From Henricia sp. BOLD:AAB3569 (taxonomy: Eukaryota; Echinodermata; Asteroidea; Spinulosida; Echinasteridae), in the NCBI GenBank assembly GCA_037783545.1, contig JBBELK010000492.1, forward strand, positions 434,001 to 498,000: a DNA stretch of 64,000 bases. Direction: 5' to 3'. The position numbers were made by a program, and so were the translations under genes. Each line of letters begins with the position of its first letter. The stretch's first letter is position 1. Under the pieces are notes generated by a model. It did no database searches. It had not been told where the DNA came from and worked only from the letters and a program-made list of their open reading frames with translations. This document shows positions 29,277-39,500 of the stretch, in pieces.

Positions 29277-30101
29277 AAAACTGGGTGGCTTTCAAGAACA
29301 GCACTTTTTTTTTCCCATCAAAATCGTTGCTCAAAATGGAATCTTTAGACAATTAAGTCATTTTACAGGAAATTGCTATTTTTGGTAAAATCAAAATCTC
29401 TACACGTTCTACATACCTCCCTGGCCGTAATTTTCTCAAAACTTACGTACACATCTCCGTTTTTAACAATTTGACGATCGAATTCAACTTCATAAACTTC
29501 AACTCGTGCTGACTCGTGGCATCGTTATTTTCAGAGCAATGGCGCTCGCCTCTAACAATTTCAAGCACCAGACCAGTTCCAGCACGTACCATTTTTGGAC
29601 GAGGGGGGGATTTTTTTAGTGTGCCACTGTGTGGTCGGTGAATGAAGGATTCACGTCAAATTACCACCAAACGGCTTTTTGTCAAAGCGACCCGCGTGGC
29701 AACTTTACGAGTGAAAAGTCATTTGACGTGAATCCTTCATTCACCGACCACACAGTGGCACACTAAAACAAATCCCCCCCTCGTCCAAAAATGGTACGTG
29801 CTGGAACTGGTCTGGTGCTTGAAATTGTTAGAGGTGAGCGCCATTGCTCTGAAAATAACGATGCCACGAGTCAGCACGAGTTGAAGTTTATGAAGTTGAA
29901 TTCGATCGTCAAATTGTTAAAAACGGAGGTGTGTACGTAAGTTTTGAGGAAATTACGGCCAGGGAGATATGTAGAACGTGTAGAGATTTAGATTTTACCA
30001 AAAATAGCAATTTCCTGTAAAATGACTTGTCTAAAGATTCCATTTTGAGCAACGATTTTGATGGGGAAAAAAAGTGCTGTTCTTGAAAGCCACCCAGTTT
30101 G
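29277..30101. mobile_element. Large foldback element, arms about 385 bp around a 59-bp loop
   Basis: 29277-29661 and 29721-30101 are near-perfect inverse complements with few differences, for example one T-rich versus one A-rich run near the loop. The loop is 29662-29720. Flanks on both sides contain TTTGGAACTACATGTAAC in the same orientation (29252 and 30121), which could be an old host duplication. It ends about 230 bases before the first coding exon of the transporter gene. Confidence 0.88.
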
Positions 30102-30336
30102 GTCTGGGTGGCTTTCAGTATTTGGAACTACATGTAACCCAGGTTTTGAATACAATCCACTAGACTGCTCTGCCACAGCACTTTACTATTTTTCTCCATT
30201 TTTAATGTCTCGTGACAGATTGTATTACATTGTACATAATGTAACCATATTGTGCAAATATACATACATACATACATACATGTACGTGTACATGTATGTA
30301 ACTATAATAACCATTCTTGTTCCTACTACTCAGAAA

Positions 30337-30532
30337 ATGCCTGCCCAGCCAGAGGTATCCGAGTTTCGCCATTGGCCAGTTTTGCTGGCTACATTCTCCT
30401 CCACTATTCTGACCTATGGCACACCTACCTCCATGGGGCTTTTCTATGTGGAATGGCACATGGAGTATCCTGAGAGCTCTGCACTGGTTGGGTGGCTCTC
30501 CTCTTCGATGTTTGCAATGCTACTGTGCTTTT
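30337..30532 (+). CDS. SLC16-like exon 1 (residues 1-65)
   Basis: Acceptor-like TCCTACTACTCAG ends at 30333; donor TTTT/GTGAGC. Covers helix 1 and the start of helix 2. A transposon lies 20 bases past the donor. Confidence 0.87.
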
Positions 30533-33500
30533 GTGAGCCACAACTAAGGATATACAGGGTGGATAAAAAACAAACGAAACCGAGATATTATCGCTAATTG
30601 TGACTGAAGTAGGGCACGTATGAATAAACGGGAGATATCATCTGTTAGGGTGGAATCTCCTCTTTAAAATGACACCCTGATCATGTCATTATGTTTCCGG
30701 TTGACTGAGCAGTGATCAATGTTATGCAAGGGTCTAGTTTGGGATTTGCGCCACTTTCTTCAATGGCGTCCAGTCATGGCCTGAACCATGGCATGGCCTG
30801 TTTGGACGATCAAGTATCCATTGGCTAAACCTAAGATGCCTCTGAAGATCGCCAGAAAGCAGTTAATGTCTTACGAACCACAATTCTGTAAAGGTACCAC
30901 CGAACAATTATGTTGAACATGGTTAGGGCCAGTCCCGGCTAAACCATTTCGTCTATGACTGCTGCGTTCTCCCTGCTGCATGCAGGGCTTGCTGAATTGC
31001 GTTAATGTTTTCGGATTACCGACCAGTTCTCCTTCGCCCAGACCTTGGACTCAACAAAAACTCGCTGCATTCCCATGTAGGACTGAATGTTCTGTTTAAG
31101 AAAATGCAGGTTTTTTCCCACCAACATTTGTATCGACATGTTAATTTCCGAGTTGTCCTTGGCTACTGGATACTTTGTCCGGCGTCCAAACAGGCTATGC
31201 CATGCATTAAAGAAAGTGGCACAAATCCATAACTTGACCCTTGCATAACACTGGTCACTGCTCAGTCAACCGGAAACATAATGACATGATCAGGCTATCA
31301 TTTTAAAGAGGAGATTCCACCCTAACAGATGATATCTCCCGATTATTCATACGTGCCCTACGTCGGTTACAATTAGCAGTAATATCTCGGTTTCATTTTT
31401 TTTTCATCCACCCTGTATAACACTAAAAAAGTCAGTGAAACAAAACAATATGCTGTTTGGAACTTCCAATTAAAGGGACACAACGGCTTACTGTTTACAT
31501 AATGTAGCAATCCTTGACAATAATATTTCGATGGTCGTTGTGAAAAACAATTATCAAAATTATCAAATTACTAGAAATGTCTAAAATTAACAAAAGAGAC
31601 AAATGTTGGGCTATACGCTTTACCAGCCATCGCGATGTATTATGTACATATATCATGTGTTTGTAAATAAAGGTGGCGTTCGATATGGGTCGACACGTGT
31701 TTAACGTCGATTCCTTGTTTTCCCTGACTCATCACACCTTGCATGATCCCTCAGGTCAGCACTGACTCAAGGAAGCACATCGAACGCAACATTTTGGTGT
31801 CTTTAGCGCCCTCATTAGGCCTATGCTGTTTTTTTCTTCGATATTATTTATCGCCGCGAACGCGAACGCGAAGCGAAGACACGAAAATCAACACCCAGAA
31901 ACCCTTCTTTTGAAATCTGTTGGCAGATTTGTGTACAAATTGGACATTATTTTCCAACAAAAAGAGAAACCAACCGCGAATGACAAAACCAACTTGCACT
32001 TCGCGCTGGTTTCTACGGCTGCAAATACAACTACGTAACTCACAAGACGCGTGACTTTTCGGAACCAGAATCTGGTTCCAAAAAGTCGCGTGACCTTGAA
32101 TTTTTGAAAAATGCTCAAAAACGGCCAAATTTGACGGCCTCTTTTCATGTATATCTAATTTACTCTGGAAAGCACTTAAGAATAAAGTATGAGTCTATTT
32201 CGAGCCCAAAATACCCCAACAAAGCCGGTGTGTCCCTTTAATACCTTTTTGTCCTACAATTTTGTATTTTCTCAACAATCCATTATAACTACAAGGCCCA
32301 TCCAGCCAGCGTTTCCCATTTCAAAATTGCATTTCTCTTCCCCTTACTTTACCTCCACTCCTCCTCCCCACTCCTCCCCACTCCCCCTCCCCACTCCAAG
32401 CACACCCTTTCACCTGCCTCAACCCCACCCTTCATCCTCCTTTGACTCCACCCTCCTGCTTTGACATGTGGGCTATTTCACAATAAGTGGTCATTTGAGT
32501 AAATTACAGTATAACCCATCCTGGATAACTTTATCAGTGCAAATACATGTTATGAGTGATTTTATGTGACGGGTAATATGAAGGACAAGCTACAGAACTA
32601 TTTTTACATAATTCTACGAGTTATTCGTTTTGAATTTCTCTATTTACATGCACTTTTAACACCATTTTGGAGTCTCATTTCAAGTTTTACCGTAGTTTAA
32701 GTGGAATCATTTGTTGATGATGCATTATTGTGGTGAATTTGGTGATCAATCATGGATATATAGTGTTCAACAATATTGTAAAACTTGGGTTGGTGTAATT
32801 CGGTCGAAAATTTTTAATTTTATGAACATTTCAAAATAAAGTGGATTTCCCGTTAAATAAAATATGGTAATGTCCTCTCCAGGACAAGGTATTCATGACA
32901 ATGGAATAGTTTGGAAATATGTACTTACAAGTATGTTTGTATCATCTACAGGACACATTTGATGGAGTAAATATGACAATTTGATCGTGGGAGAGATTTG
33001 AGTAAATATTATCAAGATCATATTCAGGGTTGTGAAAATCCGTTAAAAATTTGTCCTCTCCAGGACAGCAGTTAATTGTAATATAACATGTCAACCATGA
33101 TTGAAATATGTTATGTTATGTTTGTAAAATTAACAGTACCATTCCTTCTAACAGGACATTGCATGGCATTACCATTTCAACATTTAGTCTGGCCATTATA
33201 TTGTGATATTTTGTGTTTAACAAAATGTCCTCTCCAGACAACCCATTACAAATCATTATTTCATTGGAAAAAATAGACATGTTAATCATAATGCCACGCT
33301 CTGAAATTTTAGGAATTATTAGTATACATCCTGAAGTTTTTAGATCAACAGAGTTTTTGTGAGTTGGACAAGTTTGAAATTTGACCCCCATTTGCCAGTG
33401 AGACTGAAAGTGTACACTTATTGTGAAATAGCCCATGTTTGACCCCACCCTTCCTCCTGCTTTAGCCCCACCTTGCTTTATCTAGCTCTATCTGGGCTTT

Positions 33501-36500
33501 TTGTGAGTACACCTCACAATAAGTTAAAGATATTGTGGGGTGCACATGTACGCAGATATTTTATTGAGGGTATGCATTCTGCTTAAATGGTTTTGTATAT
33601 GATTTGACAATTGTATCTGCATGACAGACACATCTTGCCGTAGGAATATGTACATGTAGGTAAAAACAGTCATTTGAAGAAAAACAAAATCCAAAATTGA
33701 ACCACATCAATATTCCTAACTCGATGTGAGTAGAATATCTGGGATGCACAATTTTTTCATATTTGGGGTTAACTAAATTTCCATTCCTGTCTGTTTAGCA
33801 CCACTAATTGGAGCTCTGACCAAGTACTTTGGGGTTCGACCAGTTGTTGCAGCCGGAGCCTTGCTGTCATCTTGCGGTCTGTTGATCACATCATTTGTAC
33901 AAGAATTCTTTGTGATGTTCATCACAATCCCTTTCATAACAGGTAAGGGGATTATATATTCTAAATCAACCACACCAAGACATGAAACTATCAGCTCAAA
34001 AGTTTATTATCTAAATTGGAATTGCCCTCATACTTGTATAGTCAGAGAATGTTGCTGAAATCTGGGAACAAATTCCTTACCAAATAATTTCTTCACCAAT
34101 GTGTTAGTGACGGTGTCTACTAGAACACCTTTTAATAAGTTGAAATTCAATTCCCTCTCGGGTACATGTACGGTACCCTTTTTGCTCCTCACTTAAAAAA
34201 AAAACACACAATGGCATCGATTTTCTTCCCTGCGGTTTTCAAGAAGTGTCGAGTGAAAAGACAAACACTGCTTAACTGACGTCTGTTTATTGGCACGCAC
34301 GGACTGTGGTCACCAGTGTATCGGTGTCATGTCATGGCCATGTGTGAGATTGCGTGCACTCAAAAAGGGGTTTCCCCACTTCGCATCGTGCGCACCTGTA
34401 GGCCTGTACGCACTTTCCATTTTGGGGGTCGTCATATTGAATGATGCATACACATGTACATGCATTACATGTAGAACTTCACACGTGCTCGCGCGTGTAT
34501 TTAGCGTGTCCATAAAAACACCATCCAGGGTTAAAAATCAGTGCTACGATGTTGACATAAATCAAGGATTTCGTTGCTGGAATCGACCCCAAAAACAAGG
34601 ACTAGATTAAACTAAGGTAAATCGAAGCCTCCATGCTGCAATTAACCATATGCATAGGCCGTTCATGTAACATTGTGTAAAGGCGCGTTCACACTATCGC
34701 GGAAAAATCACACTGTTCCATTGGTTTGTACACAAACTGGTTTGCCGCTTGTGCGCGGCCTATCGCGATGCGCAAAACGTTTTCAGCTGGGTCAAAGTTC
34801 AAATTTGTTGAACTTTGACCGCGGTGCGCTGACCTTTCCAACGCGCAGCCAGTGAGGTATCAGAGAAGCCCCAAGTTACCAGAGTGGAATTTTCTATTTT
34901 GGAATAATCGGCGATTAGGAACTCATGCAATGCGGTGAGCGCAGCGCGAAAGTGTGAATTTTCCGCGATAGTGTGAACGTCCCTTAAGTCAGCAAAATGA
35001 CGACTTACGGCAGATGTCGGCATTCGCGTCAGTCGGCACAAATTTTCGGGTCCCAAGAGTACCGACTTAGCCGGAGTTTACTGTACATGTATATAAACAT
35101 AAAAACGTCGAAATTGAGACCAATCAGCAGTTTGTTCATGTTTGTGTACATGTATGTCCATTCCTTTTACCACCGAGTATCCTAAATTTCATGCACACAG
35201 AAACTACAAAGGGAACGTTTTCCCCACATTGTGTCTGTTACAGCATCGCAAATGACGGACAGGACAGTTATCGCTACAAGAGTGTATTGGCAAACCATTT
35301 TAAACATATTTTCTTCTAAAGGATATAGAATACACTGTACACAAACAAATGGATTTATGTAAAACGCGGGTGTGATAGAATCAGTAGCCATAGCTACGGA
35401 CCAGTGACCCCGATGTGACGTCATGACTCTGCCCGTGAATTTTCTCCTGTTTTCCCTACAATCTACTGTAGCATTTTGGACTGACAAGAGGAGAAAACAT
35501 TCGTACAATCTTGAGTAAAAAAGGTCCAAATTTTCCAAAAGCATGTGTACAACTTTTCCTTAAAGACCCAGAATTGTTCGTCATTTGCAATAATATGACC
35601 CGGTTTGACCCAAATTTTATTTCGTTGAGTTGACAACAACAAAAAAACTTACCCAAAGTGTTGATAATGGACTCCCCCTACTGCCCCTATAGAGCCTTTG
35701 CACGGCGGCCATGACAGGGGGCAGTCACATTGTCACAGTGCGTCATGCATGAGTAGGCACTTTGTGGTTCTATTGTTACATCATTTAAATATGAAAACCT
35801 GCCCCCTGTCATGGCCGTCGGTGCAGAAGCTCTATAGGGCGGTTTCACAGCTGTCATGGGTCACTAAACTCTCCCATGTTTGCCTTCCAAATCAAGGAGA
35901 GAACAAAAGAGCCACGTGGGGAAACACGTGGCTGCTACAATGTAGCAGAAAAGAACGAGGCTCTATTGTTCTCCTTTCTTCTGGATGACAAACACGAGAT
36001 ATGTTTAATGACCCGTGACAGCTGTGAAACTGCTCATAGACGAATTTCACATTAGCCCGTTCTGCGGACTTCCATTCAAAATTGAGGCTCTTCGTGTCAA
36101 GTCAGCAGTACGTGTGCGCTACAAGTACACACAGTGACTGTGTACGTGTGCTGATATTTTGGAGCGATTGTGCATGCAGCGCACATACGTACATTAGTTC
36201 ACTTGCTTAAGACGAGGAACCTGGTGTGCAGACAAGGGGCAATTTCAAATTAAGTTTTTACGTTTTTAAATCTGTACTGCATTTTTAAGAAGCTGTCCCG
36301 GGCATTCCAAGGGAAATTGAATTTTATCTTTTAAGAGGTGTTTTTGGACACCTTCAGGAACAAATTGGTGAAGAAATTATTTGGTAAGGAATTTGTTCCC
36401 AGATTTGCCAGATGTCGGATAATTTTCCCTGACTAAATGATATTAAACACGTAATCAATGCAAGTTTGTTTGCATTCTAAATTTCAAAAACCAATTGAGA

Positions 36501-39500
36501 TAACATCACCATTTCTATGGACATTTGTTGATTGGCCATTAAAAGGTTTCCTGTTTGTATTTTACATTACATGTACAGGTTGTTTACTTTACTTTTTTTT
36601 CTTTTTTTACGGTATTGTACATTGTATTTGTGTTTTTACTGCCCTCAATTTACAGCAATTGGCTTCAGTATGTGCTATACCAGTGTGGTATCCATTATCA
36701 GCGAGTGTTTCCACAAGCATTACGGCCTGGCCAACAGTATCACTTTGACTGGGGCTAGTGTTGGCATGGTAGGACTTCCTTTCCTGTTTCGCTTCCTGAT
36801 CGAGGCATATGGCTGGAGAGGGGCCCTCATGGTAATCAGTGCATTGCTGTGCAACGTCCTGGCCTTTGCTTGGCTCATGAAACCACCCCACACTGCGAAG
36901 AACAAACCTGTTATTAGGAGTGATAGCAACAGACATCCACCAGAAGACTTCGAGCTGATGATCATCCATGATGATAATCAGGTCAGTGAAGTTTGTCGCA
37001 GCGACAGATGCAAACCAAATGATAGCAATGCTACAGAGAATAATGCACTAAGAGCCACTGATGATAACTGCAGCTCTGCATTTCCAGCTGGGTTCTCAGA
37101 TGGCAAAACAAAGGAGAGAAACTGTCTTTCAAAACGTCTTGTGTTTTTTGTGGATCATTCAGGCTTGTCCCTTCTCTGGACCAATCGGGTATACGCCATC
37201 TTCCTGATCATGGTAATGAGCGGCGGCACAATTTACGGCATTACTCTGCCATTCCTTGTTGCTCACGCTAAGTCAGTTGGCATTCCAGAACTAAGAGCTA
37301 CGCTGCTGATATCCTTTATCGGAGTTGGGAACATAGCAAGTAGAGTGATCCAAGGCCGTTTGGTTGACGCCAAGGTGTTCCAAGAAGCCTACATTTATGG
37401 TGTGTCCACAGCCCTGGCCATGATCGCCGGACCGGTCATTGCTGTTACTGATAACTATGCACAGCTTGTAGTTTGCACAACCTTGATAGGCCTTTCTGCA
37501 GGAGTGTACATTCCGCTACAGGCAACAATGATCCGCCAGATTGTCGGCAAGGAGAGATTTCCTGGTGGCTTTGGTGTTAGCCTCGTTAGTGTTGCTATTG
37601 GCAATATGTCGTCTGCACTCATTGGAGGTATGTATGGCAAGTGCTGCAATTTGTGGTTGGATGTGTAAGGGCAATTTCACAGTCAGGAACGTTACATTTT
37701 TCTATCGTCTGTTATATCACCATGCAAGCCTGTCAGTTCTGCATTATGATACTGTACATGTACCATCAATGCATCTTACCAACGTCTTACCAACGTTTCC
37801 TCTAATGGGACACAGCTGAATTTACAAACCACATTTCTTATATTGCTTGTTTACTGGTGTGAATATTCTGTACACCCATTAATGTTTGTGCCTGATTCTG
37901 AAAGAAAAACATTTTAGTGATCATTTCTAAATCTGATTAATGACTTCTTCAAGACTTGTACTGATGTATTTGAGTCACCACCCCCTCCCCCCCCACTCCG
38001 TTGGCGGGGGACTTATTGTTTGTGCCGAAGCAAAATTTTGTGAGCTGAGTTTGAAAGCAACCAAGACCATTCAGTCCCTGGGAATATGAATTTTGGGGGC
38101 AGAAAAGTGGAAAGTTGATCCTCATACATGTACGTGCACATTGAAAATGTCGATACATGTGGAAAATACTGGGGGGATGTGTTTGCGCCCCCCCCCCCCC
38201 CCCCCCCCCCCCCTACTTTTGAGGCATGAACTCTTTAACCCGACGACTGGTATATAAAAATTGCCGAGTTCAAAACAGCCACTACGTCTAGACCAATACC
38301 CTAACCACTTTCTAAAACGAAAACTGATTGGCCAAATTTCACGCTTAAGCTATTTTTTTCATGCACAGATTAGGCCAATACATTACACCAACACAATGAC
38401 GTAGGCTAACGGACATGCCAACTCAATGATACCGCGTGCTATCATGGTGAGCGTTTTTTCGTCAAAAAAAAGCTTACTTTTGCCACAATTTACATGAGTG
38501 AAATTGTGCATCATGGCATCCTGCAGCATGATCCCGGAGACCTAGTGGGAGACATTACTTTAGAGCAGTCACACAGTTTGTACACCATGATTTTTACCCA
38601 GTAAATTTCACAGTTTGCCAGACTGTAGACTAGTTCGAGTATTAACTTGGTCGCGATATCTGTAGGGTCCAAGATACTTGACAGGTACCGGGTATCCATT
38701 AATTCCCAGCTCTGAAACCCCCAAAAAACAATAGTTTTCACCCTCAAAATGGCCACAAATACACTTAACACGACATCCGAGGATCAAATGGGTATCGAGG
38801 TTTCAGCCGAGGTCAAATACATTGTAACTTATTACTTACCTTTTTGGCAAAAGTGCAATTTTCTGTGTCATCGAGTCCGGATGAAATGCCTGCATCAAAG
38901 CGTGTACAATGTAGTTAATGCAACTCTCACCTGCTGGGTAGGGTTCGCATCAACTACATACACGCTTTGATGCACCTCTTGCATTTGGGCTCGATGGCAC
39001 TTCGCTCATTCAAACGATGCATGCGTGACACGCAAGAAATTTGTAACGGAAGGAACGGTCTCGACATCGGACAGAAAATTGCACTTTTTCCAAAAAGGTA
39101 AGTAAGTTACTACATGTAGTTACACCTCGGCTTAAACCTCAATATCCATTTGTCCCTCAGATGTCGTATCAAGTGTACTTCACACACATGACTTGAGAAG
39201 CACGCAAGGAGTGAGACTGGGGGTAGGTATGACCTACATGGGGCGGGTGGCGGGTGGGGTCTCAGGTCTTCAACAGAACATACTCCTCTAGTTTTATTGT
39301 ATTTTATGTACTTGTAGGGGTGTGACCAGATCACATTTTTGATGCCCCCATTTTCCCCAGGGTGTTGAGATTTTGATATTATATACAATCCTCATACATT
39401 GAATTCTCGTTAAGTGATTGGTCATGTTGGTTAAAAGTAGATCACATGACATAGATTAGTTCAACCATTTCCGGGTGCAAGTCATCTTCCTTTCGCAAGG

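Noticed and set aside
30058..30333. N-terminal extension of the transporter exon 1 frame
   Set aside because: It enters the foldback arm and lies before an acceptor-like site; the first residues are not transporter-like.
35182..35544. 120-residue - strand frame
   Set aside because: No domain recognised, no supporting splice sites, and it sits in a transporter intron full of repeats.
36532..36655. Upstream extension of the long transporter frame beginning MAIKRFPVC
   Set aside because: A clear acceptor (CCTCAATTTACAG) at 36655 and phase match to exon 2 show this part is intron.
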